From contig VYZB01000222.1 of NCBI GenBank assembly GCA_013397455.1, positions 1,400,586 to 1,464,585 of the forward strand: DNA of 64,000 nt. Reading direction: 5' to 3'. This document shows, in pieces, positions 12,916 through 27,295 of the stretch (within the stretch, counting starts at the first letter, position 1; each line of letters begins with the position of its first letter). The notes beneath the pieces are model-generated. The model saw only the letters and a list, made by a program, of their open reading frames with translations. It searched no databases and was not told the DNA's origin. The stretch is from Crotophaga sulcirostris (Eukaryota > Chordata > Aves > Cuculiformes > Crotophagidae). A program made the translations under genes and the position numbers.

Positions 12916-14554
12916 CTGTAAAAAGAAATCTATAATATTGACCTCTAAGAAGCTGCAAGCAATTAGATTTCTCGAGGGGCTAGTAGAGTGAAGCCAATGT
13001 TAGATGATTCAGAAATTGTAAGTATTCTGGGGACTTTTCTGAATAAAACTTCTTCACCTGTACAGGTGCAGAACTGCATTAGCTCAGCAAGAGAGTCAGT
13101 CTGTGGTGTCATTCTCCAAGTTACCCACCCCTACAACCTGGGACTATTGCTCTCTGCACTGCAAGCTGTCAAGCCATTGTGGAGGAGCCCTTGAATTCCT
13201 GCAGAAACCTAATTCCTGCAAACACTATGCCTCAGTCGAAATTTCTGCTGCTTATAGAAGTTATGCATGTCAAATGCCATCTCCTATAGACATATGATGA
13301 TTGGAAGTTTTCTTTTGTCTTGGGCTGCAAAAAAAGACCACTCATACATAGGTCTCAAAGAAACCTCTTCTTTATGAATAATTATTTCCAATATTGTACA
13401 TCTTAGGAGCTTAAACCACCGTTCAGTAGCCAGCAGAGGTAAATACTTCTTGAGAATTTTCTTGCTTGAAAATTAATTTTCCTGCATAACCAAGCTTAGT
13501 TATTCAGAATAATACTAATCTGGTTTGTTTTCCCATCTTGGGAAGAAGCATCAGTCTTGGAGCCAGACCATCAGTTTTCAGATGAATCCTTTTGTTGTGC
13601 CTCTGATACCTTATACAGCATCTTGCCAAACAATTTTATCTCCTAACTACTATAACAAAGTCTATTCAGGAAACCAAGCCAGCAGTCCTCAGGCCGTCCT
13701 AATATTCCCCCCCGCCCCCGCTTTTTCTTTTAACTGAACCACAAGCCACTAAGGTAAAATGACCTTGATGCTACAGGACACTCCAGGCATCTAGAATCTA
13801 GAATTCAGAAATATCTCTTGTCTTTGAAGTAATTTTCTTTCAGGTGATTAGGGAAAAGGCGATGAAGTGTATTTTCAGCCATCAGCATACAAGTCTTTTC
13901 ATAGGCCTTGCAGATAATGCAACATCTTTTAGAATAAAATAGCACCTATTCATTCAAAACTAAATGTATTCTGAAGTCACTAAGAGGTCTCTGCCATATA
14001 TTTGTATATAAAATTTTAATTACAGATAAATGTGTTGAACTGCTTGTTCCTTTGTGCTTGCATGTTAAAGAAAGAGGTCTGCAAGCAACTGCAGCAGTCA
14101 GTGTTTGCTAAGCAACTCGCTTGGGTGTAGCCCCTGAAAATGATTTACAGAAAGAACTCAGTCAGTAACTGTATTCTTAGCTTTTTATCAAACTGAGAAG
14201 TCTACTCATACAGTGGACAACAATTCTTTAATGTGGTAAAAAGGAAGTACAACTGCTGCATTTTGCAATGTTTAAGTTACAAAAGAAAGTTAAAACTTCT
14301 TTTTTTCTTCAATGTTTTCAATAGAGCATTTGCAAAACCATCCAACTTCCCCCTCTTTCCCCTTTATTCCAGAAACCCCAACAAAGAATAGAAGAGGTAT
14401 TCTGGTAGCTACTAATGCAAGTTTAGAAAATTAAATCAGGAGTGAAAAAGACTAAAAAAGAGTCCTTCAAAAAATATGCTTCATATAATTCATTATGTGT
14501 ATGTACATACCATGTACGTGTGTTCAAAAGTAAAAAAATTAAAGAAACTCTCAC

Positions 14555-14639
14555 CTAAAGGTCCTTCTATCAGTGACAAACAGGCTAAATTTGACAATTC
14601 TCTGAATTTAGAATATCGGTTTCGCTCACATTTCCAAAT
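14555..14639 (-). other. Candidate internal exon, minus strand
   Basis: This is an 85-bp segment on the minus strand, bounded by an acceptor (the second of two AGs after a CTTTTTAC tract; exon side starts at 14639) and a good donor (CTTTAG then GTGAGAG; exon side ends at 14555). It is open in one frame for 28 codons plus one base, including ERNRYSKFRELSNLACLSLI. Joined to the candidate at 16721-16776 the reading phase is compatible (phase 0). I do not recognise the protein. A frame this short can be open by chance, so this is a lead rather than a gene call. Confidence 0.2.
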
Positions 14640-14853
14640 CTAGTGGAATTGCTAAGTAAAAAGATTACAGAAAGTGGTTTGAGATCTTCCAGTGAGAGAT
14701 GGTAGTTACAGTGTACATTCAGAACAGAATGTAGGAGAATGGAAATTTATAGGAAAAATCCATACACAATTTAAGAATAAATCATGTCTTGATTATACAA
14801 AGAACATGCAATGTCTTACAACTATTCCACTTTTATTATTAAAACATACCAAT

Positions 14854-14910
14854 TAAAAAACCCAAACACAACAAAAAACCCCAAACAAACAAAGTTCCAC
14901 AACCAAACAG
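14854..14910. repeat. C/A-only low-complexity tract
   Basis: A-rich sequence with CCC and CC blocks and little G or T. It is the complement-type version of the G/T tracts seen elsewhere in the window. Confidence 0.7.
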
Positions 14911-16186
14911 AAGAAAAATCTCTTGACATTACCAACTACTCTGTGTTGCTTTATGGAATATTTACTGCATGTCTAATCCAAAACAGATTACTGCAGCATA
15001 AGAGAATAATATGCCCAAAGAGTTCACTATGGCATGGAAAGGATCAGGCTTCTTTGACTTTATTTAGAGAATAAATCTTAAAGAAAAGGCAGGCAAGAGA
15101 AAGGTATCATTTCTCTCTGTCATGTCACATCAAATGAATGCACAGCACGAACTCGGGTTGTCAAAGCTAGTAGAAAACATCACTTTACAGAGCCATAGAT
15201 CTAGCACTGCTACTGTTACCCTGCACTATTAATTTTGGTATTACTCAAAATTCTCCATAACAAAGGAAAAAAATAACGATAGACTTAATTATACTATTGA
15301 AGCCATTGAGTTCAAGATGATAAAATAGTGATGGTTACAGAAACAGCGTACCAGCAGAAATTCAATCCAAGTGTGCAAAAGATGAATCAAGGAATAAAAT
15401 AATAGGCCCTTTGGCACAGTGCAGATTTGGCATTTTATAACGGACGTAAACAGAAAAAAAATCCACATTGGTAACTATTAAAACTGAACTAAAATTAGGA
15501 AGAAATTAAACTCTTCTTGCCATTCGGTCAGATTTTGAGATTTGAGGAGCCATTTTTTTGCCTTTGGTACTTCTGTCCAACTCCAGATGAAACAAATCAT
15601 ACAAAAAGTTTCCTAAGCACTTAAAGCTTCTATCTACTTCTGCTACTTTCTGAAAATGATCTGGAGTTTGACATCAGCATTTTTGCCTTTTCTCAGATTT
15701 TCCTTGATTTATTACTTTTCTTCTATTTTTTTCCCATTTATTCATTCCTTGACTATGTTTCTGCAAAAGGATTTTGATTTGAGCTGGTCAAGACATTCTA
15801 TTGCAACATTGCCGTGAGTCAATAGGCAAAAAAACTGGCAAAATCGATAACTAACAGCATAGAAAGGTGAATTCTGGCACAGCTAGCAGGAATGATTGAA
15901 AAGTTACTGTGTCAGATGCCCATCATTGACTCTTTTCGGTTACTTCAGCAAAAAGTTATTTGGCTTTGCAAGGAGATGTGAAGAATCAAAGCATTAGGAC
16001 AACCCATAAATTCAGCTGCAAAAGTGGTAATCACAAGCGAGGTGGCAATCATTATAAAAAAACCTACATTTACTACAACAGAATTAATTTAGTCTGTACC
16101 TTAAAATGCCTTGGTCTCTGCAAATGTATAGTTTGACTTTTAGTGGGTAGTAAAAACCATGTGTTAAGCTACTCCAGCTGTTAAGC

Positions 16187-16424
16187 TGAAAGAGGGTACA
16201 TTTAGATTAGATAGTAGGAATTTTTTTTTTCCTATGAAGGTGATGAGGCACAGGAACAGGTTGCCCAGAGAAGTCATGGATGCCCCCCCCCCTGAAGAAG
16301 TTCAAGACCTAGTTGGATGAAGCTATGAGCAACCTGATCTAATGGAAGGTGTCCCTGTCCATGGCAGGGAGGGTGGAACTAGATGATGTCCCTTCCAATC
16401 CAAACCATTCTATGGTTCTATGAT
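16187..16424 (+). mobile_element. CR1 LINE copy 2: 3' terminal fragment
   Basis: About 240 bp matching the 3' end of CR1. It shares the AAAGAGGGTACATTTAGATT segment with copy 1, carries the AACAGGTTGCCCAGAGAAG segment, and ends in an 8-bp-type terminal repeat (CCATTCTATGGTTCTATGA) near 16424. A run of ten Cs (about 16283-16292) and a poly-T run interrupt the frame. It is severely 5'-truncated, as is typical of CR1, and cannot code. Confidence 0.93.
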
Positions 16425-16720
16425 GAAGTCGAAAGAAGGAAAACCAGAAAACTGGAAAAGGACGTGTTGGAATTTCTGAAGAGAAAAGGCAGCAAAAGTA
16501 GAAAATATGTTCAGTCAAATATAATTTTCCCATTAAGGGCTCCTATTGATAGATTGTAGGCCCTGAATTAAGAAGCTACAGTATGTGACCATACAGAGTA
16601 ATAGCATTATATAAATTTATAATACTGCATTAAGTGCAGTCATTTTAAGGACAAAAAAGAAATAGTACATGTCTAATGAAGAAGAACGAAATGGTCTTTA
16701 TCTAGCATAGTTTACCTTAC

Positions 16721-16776
16721 AAAGAAAGGTGGCACCAATTCACTTAGAAAAGTACCCCCTCCAAACAGTGTTATAA
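16721..16776 (-). other. Candidate internal exon, minus strand
   Basis: On the minus strand a T-rich acceptor ending ATTCATATAG (exon side starts at 16776) is followed by 56 bp ending before a GTAAGG donor (exon side ends at 16721). After two leading bases it reads ITLFGGGTFLSELVPPFF and ends on a codon boundary. The next candidate downstream in transcription (14555-14639) starts on a codon boundary, so the two join in phase across an intron of about 2.1 kb. A second donor five bases further on would break the frame. No protein family recognised; low confidence. Confidence 0.2.
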
Positions 16777-19700
16777 CTATATGAATTATAATCATATAAA
16801 ATAATAACAAACTTGAACTACATATAGACCTTTTTGTATGTATCTCCCACAAAAACCTCAGAAGTTTCTTATGCTGAATCCAGTTCAGTAAAGACATACG
16901 ACTGTATGTCAGTGGTTTTATTCAACTAGAATGAGTTCAAAACAACTTGGCTGAATACATTCACAATCAGAGGGTAACATTTTATTAATAAACCATACAC
17001 AATATCATCAAAAAGGGCATTAGTTTTCATGCTGTTTAATGGACTATATTACGGAGACCACATTAATGTCTGAAACCTGTTATTACTTCCTTAAAATAGC
17101 AGTAAGTGAAACGATCCCATTCATCCAGTTTCTTTAGTAAGGGAAAAAATAATGTTTGTAAAACCACCTAGTGCAATAAAAGAAAAAAAAAATAACACCA
17201 TCAAGCAAACACAGAGAAAAGTCTCTGAAGCTTAACCAGGTTTGTTACACATAAATAAAAAGTGTAGACCTCTCATTTTTTCTTAATATTGGATAGTGAT
17301 CTTCATTTTTGCCCTTTGCTGGAAGCTATATAGAGTTAAACACCACCATAAAAATGTCATTGATTTGATAGCAAATTAAAGCTTACTAGACAGACTTTAA
17401 CTAAGTACTTTGGATAAGACACTTAACTATCTAACCGCCTGTTAGAAGAGATTATGAATAAGAAATGGGGACCTGGGTGTCACTGACCCAATGAAATTAA
17501 GTTGCTTATACTTTTCTAATTTTAGCTTCTGCTTGAAAGCCTGCAAAAAAATAAACCCAATGTAGGTAATTGCAAGTGTTATGGAAAAGTAAAAAATATT
17601 TTTACAGTAAAAAATATTTAACAACTATACTAATGTTGAAAAGCTAAGAAATATATAGTACTAGACATACTGTACCTGTAGTATAATAGGATATGAAGGA
17701 AGATAAAGCTCCATGTAGAATTTTACTAGAGTTGTTGAAATGTGACAGTGGAATCAATCCCAAGTTTTCCAGAAAAAAGAAATCCTCTGAGAATGAAAAG
17801 CACCATTTATCAAAGTCTAATAATTTTTACTACTCTTATCATTATTTTGGAAAACTATAATCCAAACTAGATATGACCAATCTCTGGCTAAAAGCACTGA
17901 GAACACTATACCACATGAACATTAACAGCACATTGCTTATGATCCTCATCTTGCATTTAGAAGAATCAATGTTTTGGCTCCTCATCTGTTTGACACAGAA
18001 GCAGCACTTGAATTTCACTTCACCATATAGACACAGGTTGCCTGCTACTGCTGACTACTCTCTGGAAAGCTTCTTAGTTTCCTTTTGAAGCACTTGGCAC
18101 TTCCTGAAACAACACTTGCCTCAAAATTTCCACATGCAGTGCAGATAAGGAACTACTAAATCATTTATATGAGCCATCTTTCTGTGTCCTCACATATTTT
18201 TAACTATTTATTTCAAAATGAGGAGGCTGACACAGAAATTCTTGGACAGAAATGACCAGAATAAATCATCTCTCATTCCTTGTAGAACAGATTAATTTGT
18301 GCTTCCTTCCTTTAAAAAAATAAAAAAGAACCAAATAATCCATATAAAGTAAAGCAAGGGAGGCAGTTGAGAAGGCTCAAAATGAGTTTCCCTAGGTGAA
18401 AGCTATAACGTAGCAGAACAAAAAGAGTCTGGGATGAGGAATGTGTAGAGAAACAATAGCTCACAAAATGGACCAGCACTTAAATGGGCATCTAACTAGT
18501 ACAGTTCTTTAAGTCAGCCAATTTTGCTTTGTAACAGTCTCCACTGAAAAAAATGTAAAAGCATCATGGAAAAGAGCATCCAGCTATAGCAATAGAGTCT
18601 GTCCAAACTGGCAACTTTCATAAATAAATAGTTTTCATTCTACTCCAATTTCGGCATAGTACAAACTGGACTAAAGTTTATCTGCAAGAACAACAAGACA
18701 CTTCAATTCAAGATATAACATGGCAGCTCAATTGTTCAGCAGTCTTTCCTGAGCTAACTCAGGTAGAAGGTCACCTTCTGTCTTCTGGAGTAAAAAACTA
18801 AACCAAAACCAAACAAACAAACCGCAGAGTTTTTAACTTAATTTTATTCCTTGAACATCAAATCAAGAATTTCTATATCAACACAGCATTTTATCTCTCA
18901 GTGAATACCATGTTAATGAGCTTATGTTCCCTCCCTGCCTGCTCCTTATTACCACTTTACACCTGCACAGCACTGTATCTTCCAAGCTGAATGACGGATA
19001 ATATATTTTATTTATATTGGAAGTCACATAGCATATTTTCTGTGCTATAAGTAATAAAACAAAAGCATAACAAGATGTTCAATTAAATTGCAGATCATAG
19101 TCAAAGTACATCGTGCCCCTAGCAACAGCTTCCATCCGCTGCACAGAAATATGCTGTAGACATGACAAATCTATGTGAAGTTTCTCTTAGTAATTACTCT
19201 GCTTAATGCATGTTGTCATTATATGGTAGCTTTGATATGGAAAAATATTTAGTGCCATATACCTACTTTCAAAGTTGCTTGCAATAAACATGAACATTTC
19301 AACAGAGCTATCATAAACCCCATATGTACATTTTCCTTCCTGAACATGAACTGTGCATCTTCTTTGTCCCTGCCTGGTCCAGTTGGCCAACAGGCTGCAG
19401 CTCATGCCATGCTGCTGGTCAGAATCAACTTTCCAGGGTAGTGGAGAGTAAAGACCACTCCTGGGCATGCCCACCAGCTATGCGAAGCTGCTTTGCTCCT
19501 GGCTTTATACAGGGCTGGTCATCACTTAAGCTTCTCCATTCATCCCTCCTCTGTACTGCTACATTCAGCCCTGCCCTATCCAGCAGCAGTGCCTGTTCCT
19601 AATCCTTCTGCTGATGCTCTTCCAAGCCTTACTTGCTCCTATGCCTAATGCTGCCATTATGGACTTACCAGCTTCCCAGGCTTGAGCCTTGTCTGATAGC

Positions 19701-22700
19701 TGATGCATATGCACTTTCAGTTGCTATTTCCTCCACTTCACCTCTTCAGCTTGACTAAATGGTTGTTCCTAATTTTTTGTTCACATCAATCTGCTGTACT
19801 TAGCTGTTTCTACTCTATGTTTTCCATTCTTTCAGTGGCTGTTGTAAAATCATCTACTTCATAGCGGATAACATGCATAGGAAACCCCAAATAGAATCCT
19901 TATCACATACACATAAATGGGTGTTGATCACTGTGAATTACCATTCATACTAGGTTCTATCTTGTGTACACAGAAAATTTATCACGGTAAAAGAAAAGAA
20001 TTCAAACAAGAAAACTACACTTGATATACGAACCAGCAAATGATAGGAACAAAATCAATGATTTTAAGCACAACACACAGACCTTCTCAGTATGCAGATA
20101 TTAACAAAAAAGCATTTAAAGAAAACAAAAAAACCAGCTTTTGATTAGGGATACTGAAGATACTTCCACAATTGGTGCCAAAGCCTGTCCCATACAAAGC
20201 CTATACATTGATAAGGTTCAAGTTGATCTTAGTTTCTCAAGATTTAAAATATTGAATAACTGATTTAATTTCTAACTGGTGAGATCTCAAAAATGTTCCA
20301 CAAGTAGTTCTTCCATATACAAGATACTTAAATCTAATCAGGTCTAAAGTGTTAGACTTCCTATCTTACCGTCCTACTTTGAAGTACAATGCAGAAATTC
20401 TAAATTCTAATTTATTTCCTCTAGGAATAAAAGCGTAAGAAAAAAAAAAAAATTTAAAAGAGGAAGCATGTTCATCTGGAAGAAAAAAAAAAAAAGAGCA
20501 AACTGAAACCAAACACCAAAACACAGCTCAAAAAGGAAAAGAATAAGTAATAGGTTATCAAAACACTAGACAATATATTTATTTCTTTAGTTTATTGAGC
20601 CTTCAATAAGAATAAAACAAGGCTCAGCCATAGTGCTCAAAAGCCTACAAAATTCAAATTTTATCTCAAACTGGCGCAAATAATGAAGTATTAAAGTTAC
20701 CTGCAGATAAGGGAAAATCCCTTATCAATTAAACACTTTTTCATTAGACATGGTCCTGACTGCTCAAATTGTTGAGGTACTTCAGAAGTTGTATAGTTTG
20801 TCTGTACCTTGTTTTCAGAGCTGCAAGCGAGACAGCATGAATGCAACGCCTCTGGGTTTTGATAGCGCAATGTCCACTTTTGTGTCAGTTGAGTTTTAAA
20901 CCTGGTCATGAAAAGATCTGGGAAGATGCTCCATTTTTCAGCAGTTATTTTTAGTTTCAGACAGTTTATGGTTCCATTAACATCATGAGATAATTACAAA
21001 GGCTGAGGAAGGAGTAAGAGGAGGAACAGTAGGACGGAAGGACAGATATGGTCTGATTTGTTCTTACAAAACTGAATTCTAATCAATTACAAACTCTTCA
21101 TTAGTTTAAGTTTTATCTAAACCAAAACCAAATACAAATCTGGCTACAAAAATGGAAATTACAACTTTTTTTTAAAATAATAAAGTAACAACAACAAAGA
21201 AAACCAGTGCAATAAAATGCCTCCAGTGTTTACAACAGCAAGTGTTTTCCATTACTGCTGCAGGTAGTAAACACAAGCCTACTCAAAAAAAGATATGAAG
21301 AATAATTTTACTATGTAAACAAGCTGATTTAATTTATCAAGATGTCAGAAAATGTCATTACTGTATAAACTTTTTAAGGCATCTATAATTTTAAAATATA
21401 GCATGACTTAAGTAAAGACTTTTATATTTAGAAAAGTCACTATATCCGCCCAGACATTTAGTCGAGTTACTTCATTGGGTAGCAATAAAAATGACATTGG
21501 TATTTTCAAACTCATTTGTTCCTAATATTGTTCATTAACATATCTAAGCTAAAATTTCACTTCTTTTGCTTTGGTTTTGAGCTTCGCTAAATGCAATTCC
21601 GATTATTGCTATAGAATGTATAAGAAGAATATAATCTATCACACATTCAAGACATTAATCACCACAATTTTGCAACTATTCTTATACTATTAGAGGCTTC
21701 TCCAATAGCTAATTAATTCTGCTATAAAAATGCCAGATTTTTTAGAAACCCTGTTAGAAATTACTGATAGAAGAAGGAATCAGTTTTGCTTTCCATATTA
21801 ATTTTCTTTTTCCTGGACAACCTTTTTCAAATCTAAGTTTCTAGATCAAATGCAACCTAGTATTTAAATGCACGACCTCAATATTTCCTCCTGTGAGTCT
21901 TCTTAAAGCTTATTTATATATAATGATACACACAACTGTCAATAGTTCCCAACAACAGAACTGATACAGAGAACAGACAATACACTAAAGTTCAGTTACT
22001 TCATTTGGTAGATTTACAGATCCAGGCAGTTGGAAGAGAATGCGGAATACCTCTGAAGTATGCAAACTACATTCACATTTGAATCAAGTTTGGTTCAATC
22101 AGAAGTCTATACACTGTAGCTATTACCTAAGGCATCACTGAATGAAAATAATACAACACTGAATAATGTCGTATGGGATGAATTACTGACCCTCGAAAGC
22201 AAGATTTCTATTCACTTCTGTGAGGCTTATCATTTTATTCTTCATATTTCAATTGAAGTAAATAGTCTGAGATTTGATAGGACATGTTTTGTAAAAGCAA
22301 GGTTTTCAAATGAGAGAAAACCACTGCTTACTGTTTTCACAAGACATCTGATATTCAAGTGTATTTATTAGTTCTTGAAAAGTTAAGTAGCTACTCTTAG
22401 AATATAAAACCAGATGCAGTTGAACACACAAAATATCCAACCTTCCTTCCACCTTTTGCAGAGGTTGTTTTTAACACAAAGAAAAAATTATAACAGATTA
22501 ACTGTGGAGTAATAGTCAAGATTTGACAAACAACGGTATAGCCAAAATAAAGAAATCGTAACAGTGACTGCCAGAAATCCTCAGCCTCATTCACTATGTT
22601 TTTAATATAAATGTTCTGCCTTGAGGCTTTAAATGCATGATTTTTCAGTGTTTCTGTAACCATAAATTCTTCTTTGCACATACTATGCATCGTTTGGTAC

Positions 22701-23377
22701 TATTCAGTATTCTTTTTATGAACTTCTTTTAAGTTTTCCAAGTTTCAAAACATATGCTCAAAATTCTTATTTCCTAGAAATATGCTATCTGCACACTGCA
22801 TGAATATTACTGTACAAGTATAATTGAATAAACCCATGATTTTTAATTTTACCATACAAAGCAGAAAAGCATTACTTGTAGAGCACATATCAGGCTTCCA
22901 AGAGACTCTAAGAGAGCAATGTCTAAGGCATATTTTAAACACTTCCTTCCTTCTAAAAACGTTTAAACCAAACAGGCATTTGACAATCCAGAAATCCATG
23001 TTCACACCACACTGTTACTTTCAGAAAAGAATCACCACAGGCTTCAAACATTAATCTCACAAACTAAATATTTTAATTAGCATTTAAATAAATGTCTATT
23101 TATGTGCAGTCAGAAATGAGATTTTTACAGGTTTAAAGTGTCTTCATGTATTTACCTACAGCTGTATTTCTACAAATTTTAATTTCTCACTGACATGAAA
23201 CACATTCCCAGTGGAAGCAACTGGGACCACTGGAGTTGCTGGCAGTATTGTAGAATGCATTCCAGTAGGGCTGGAATTACAACAAAAGCCTTTACTTCTA
23301 GTTTTTCAGATCATAAACCCAGCAGTTGATAAAAAGTAAATCCAGGATAGGTCAACCATTCTGTTTAAAAGTCTTTC

Positions 23378-23395
23378 AAAAAAAAAAAAAAAAAA
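23378..23395. repeat. Poly-A run
   Basis: An uninterrupted run of 18 As. No recognisable retroposed sequence precedes it on the plus strand, so I do not call it the tail of a processed copy. Confidence 0.85.
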
Positions 23396-26300
23396 GAAAA
23401 CAAATTCCAGTTCATCTGCGTAGACGAAAATTACAACTACAAAATGAACAACAACTAGGGAGTATTATACCTAACCTGCAGAATGAATATAATCCCAAAG
23501 TATAATGTTGACCATTAACAAAATTCAAAATAAACATGTTTATTCATAAATGTAGTAGCCACAAGCACAAAACAGTTATTTAAGTCTGTGAAATTATTTC
23601 CTAAATTAATTTCTACACCTCCGAATTTTAGTCAACTTTCATGTATACTTGTTCCTTTTGAAACCAAAATATTTTCACATCTAAAAACTTATTAAATTTT
23701 TCAACTCTATCCTAAATACATAATCTAAATGACAAAAGAACAGAACAGTCAGAAAATGCTACGAAACTGAGTAACACCAAGCTTCTCCATATAAAACGAC
23801 TTTTCAAACTGCTGCAGGTTTTTACATAATGTTGATATAGTAGCCAATTATGACACTGATTAAAACACCATTGCAGAATTTATTACCAATTATTCATTTT
23901 CACTTATGTGCTCATTTAAAAAAAGAAAAAGTAATATTTGTCTTACTTACCCACAGCATACTACAGAAAAGCACTAAGCATACTCGACAACCAGGAATTC
24001 TTTTAACCTTCAGTTACTCACCTATGAAAAAGAAGAAAATGTATAAGCGCTCTTTGTATGGGGAAGAAGATGACAGTGTCAATATGTAATGTAAGCAATA
24101 AGCTTCTGTATTTATGAATTATTTGAAATAAAATATTGTATCTCTAAATCCAAGTTAAAAGGAAGAAGCTGGAAATATTTTATAGTGAGGTGGATTACAA
24201 AGCAACAGTTAGGGAGAAGTTACATTTGTGCAAAATCCAATCAGTGTGTTCATCTGCAGTGCTGATACAATACTGTTCTGCTGCCACAAAAGGAAACTCA
24301 AAATCTTCTAAAATCAAAATGGATAAATGAATTCTGTGTTCAGAATACACTGCCTAAAGCAACATTTTAACAAAACGCAGTTAAAAAAGTAATTAACTTT
24401 TGCGACTACTATAATCGCTTTCAAGGTTTCCCATGAAGCCTGGTGGGAGATCCAACAATTTGCCTGATAAAATTACACAACTTTTCTGAACTAGTATATT
24501 TGTATTTTTTACCTCATTCTCTGTTTAACAGAATAGTGAACATACTATGTTTTAGTTAATGCCAAATAAGTATCAACAATCAGATGTTCTTCTAGAGGTT
24601 TTATGAATTAAAGTTTTATTATTGAACAGTGTGAATAAAAAAAATGATGAATAACAAAATAAAAGGTTTCATCATCAATGTATCTGCATAAGTCACATTT
24701 GTTTTTTATTTAAAAAAAAAAGACTGAGATCTCAAATGTCTAAAATAAATAGAAAAAATCCAAATCAAAGGAAATGAAATCACACCTTTACCAAGGAAGA
24801 TATAGTTTTTCTGTAATGTATTAAAAGATGGCATTAGCTTTCTGAATGGCAAAACCTTTTCAAATTTGGGAGATTTTGCCAATAAATTGTAAACTACAAG
24901 GATATAATTAAATGGAAGTTGTACGAACTGTGCATAAGTGAAAAAAACTACATGCTAGTCCTCTACATGAGTGAAAAAAAACTTCCCAAGCAATGCGATT
25001 TCTCTATAGTAGTTTTAAAATAGCTACAAAGTTCATGTAAATAGTGGGTTTTGACATGTGATTTACTTTGCTTTTTTAATGTTGGTATAGAAAGTGCCTT
25101 GAATTACTCAGGCTCTTGAATGCTGCTAATAGTCATCATCTTCTATTAAGATTTTTGTGCATCTTTCATTACCCAGCCAATATGTACAGTCATAACCATA
25201 AGCAATCTAAAATACAATTCTTCAGCAATATAGCTCACAGAACCCCAAGGCATCCCCAACTACAGTCTCAAGGGTGATAGTAGTGATGCATTGCTACATT
25301 TCAGTGCATGGACGGTCACTGATGTTTCTCGCAAATCCCACTTTGGTACCCTGAGCATTAGATCCAGACTGCTTAACTGACAGTGAGGTGAAAAGCCATC
25401 CAGACTGGATAGCTAGATGTTCTGCATAATCTGCAAGAAATGCGGTCACTTTCAGTGGAATGCAGTGGACTATTAAAACCACTTCTGTTACAACTTCGCT
25501 GTTCTTCAGTGTTATAAATACAAAAACTCAGTTTCCTTTACAGAGGTCTTTTAGCCAAAACTTTAAAATATTATAATGCCTTGAAGGTTAGACAGGCTTA
25601 CTGAGGATAACATAATAAAATTTTATATCACAGCATATCTTAGGGGTCATTGTAGGTTCTTGTATGCATCCAAGGTTTAGATGAGGCAGTTTTCTTTTTA
25701 TTCTGTTTTTCTAGAGCCCAACCGTTTATTTGAACAGGCCTCAACAATTTTCTAAGAGAGTATACAAGAGTGTTGTATCAATCTAAACAGTATATAACAT
25801 TTTTCATAACAGTATTTTAAATATTCCTGCAGGATAAGAGTCGATCTTTACACTAATGAAGTTTGATCTGATAGGTCTCATTCTAGGTCACAAGTACATG
25901 ACTGCAAGTCTATACTGAGATCAGGCTCTTCCTGTATCACCTTTTAAGAGAAGGCAGCAGAAAAAACATATGGCTGAAGATCCAAGAGAGAGTTATTATG
26001 CAAAGAACAGACTTTGGGAAGAAAGACCTGGATATCTCACTTTAACAGTGAATCCATTTGAGCAAAAAATTTTGTCCTATTCATACTGAGAGTATTAATT
26101 TCTGCCAGTGGCTGCTTGCTGTAGAATTTTCCCAATTTATCAGGTGACCAAGTCACACCCATAAACCACCTATATAATTTTTATGATTTGTTTATTACTA
26201 CAATGAAGAAGTCCTTTAAATGTGGTCAGTACAATTGCAACCTTCCTCAGAATTATTTTGAAACCAAGCTAGCAAGGATAATGCTTTCTTAGCTTTAGAA

Positions 26301-27230
26301 AACATAAAACTCATGGTAGCAGTGTAAAACACTCTCCAGTGAGAGAAAGCTCTTTCCTAAGCAAGGTATTGAAGATTAATACCAATAGCATTTAAAATAT
26401 TAACCATTATTGTGAAGTTTAAAGAAATACAAATTTCTACTAAGAGACGAAACCATCTCTTTGCATTCAGTTTCCACAAGGTGACAAAAACACGCACCAG
26501 CAAGGAAAAGATTTGCAAGATCCTAATATATGCTACATTGTTTTTATAACTGCAACACTATTAAGGGGAGCTACTTTTAAAAAAATTATTTTAAATAAGA
26601 ATCACTCTTAAAACAGCTGCTGTACAGAAGTGTAATTTAGAGAGCCACAATACTATCTTCTTTCAGCAAGTGCTTCAAATTGTATCATCACAGTGAAAAA
26701 CCTAAACAACTGCATCTTCCTATGTTATGCATTTGTAATTTCCCAGTGTCAGACTATTAATGCAACAGTAAATTGTAGTCATTAGCGAAAAATAGTAAGA
26801 CGGTTTACATGCTTAAAATGACCTTGAGACTGCCTTGTAAAATACCAATAGCTGAAACAACTGCTGTTTCATGATTGCTCCTGACTACAAAAAATCATGC
26901 TTCAATTGAAAAACTGAACTAAATCTCACTAAAAAAAATTTTTAATTCTACACCAGGTTGTTACTTCAAAATGTTTATGGGACCATACAGGAAAGCACAG
27001 CCAGTTAGAAATAACTGAAATTCAAAAGATCATCCATCAAATTTACTATGCTACTGGCATACTGACACAGTAATTGCATTCACATAATATGGGGCGGTTA
27101 TACATTAAAATTCTTGAGAAATAAAGAATTGTCCACACAAATTAGTTGGAATGTCGTATAAAAGATTTGTAAATCCTAAGGCCGTGATCAGAAATGGAAG
27201 TCCCACCCTTTTGGGTAAACTTCATCCATC

Positions 27231-27295
27231 TTGTTTTTTTTGGGGGGGGGGGTTGTGTGCTTTAATGGGTTTTGGGTTTTTTTTGGGGGGGGGGG
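27231..27295 (+). repeat. G/T tract with two G11 runs
   Basis: Two runs of eleven Gs (27242-27252 and 27285-27295) flank a G/T-rich spacer that holds two GGG blocks. Runs of this kind can form G-quadruplexes on the plus strand. They are also prone to assembly and sequencing length errors. Confidence 0.8.

Larger units (their letters stand above)
6279..16186. other. AT-rich noncoding stretch
   Basis: No recognisable gene. It contains poly-A and poly-T runs, a TA/CA-rich patch near 6645-6680, G/T and C/A tracts (8971-9016, 14854-14910), an 11-bp tandem repeat (8127-8148) and two weak minus-strand exon candidates listed separately. The open frames here are short and AT-driven. Confidence 0.65.

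Noticed and set aside
17442..17541. Strong acceptor followed by AFKQKLKLEKYKQL on the minus strand
   Set aside because: The acceptor is good but the available donors are weak, and the resulting phase does not join to the candidate at 16721-16776. The lysine-rich peptide may be A-rich chance sequence.
20697..20909. 70-codon minus-strand frame ending beside CTGCAG/GTAACT, which looks like a strong donor
   Set aside because: The same bases read better as a pyrimidine-rich acceptor. The frame before it has no acceptor and no family match, so I could not build a coherent exon.
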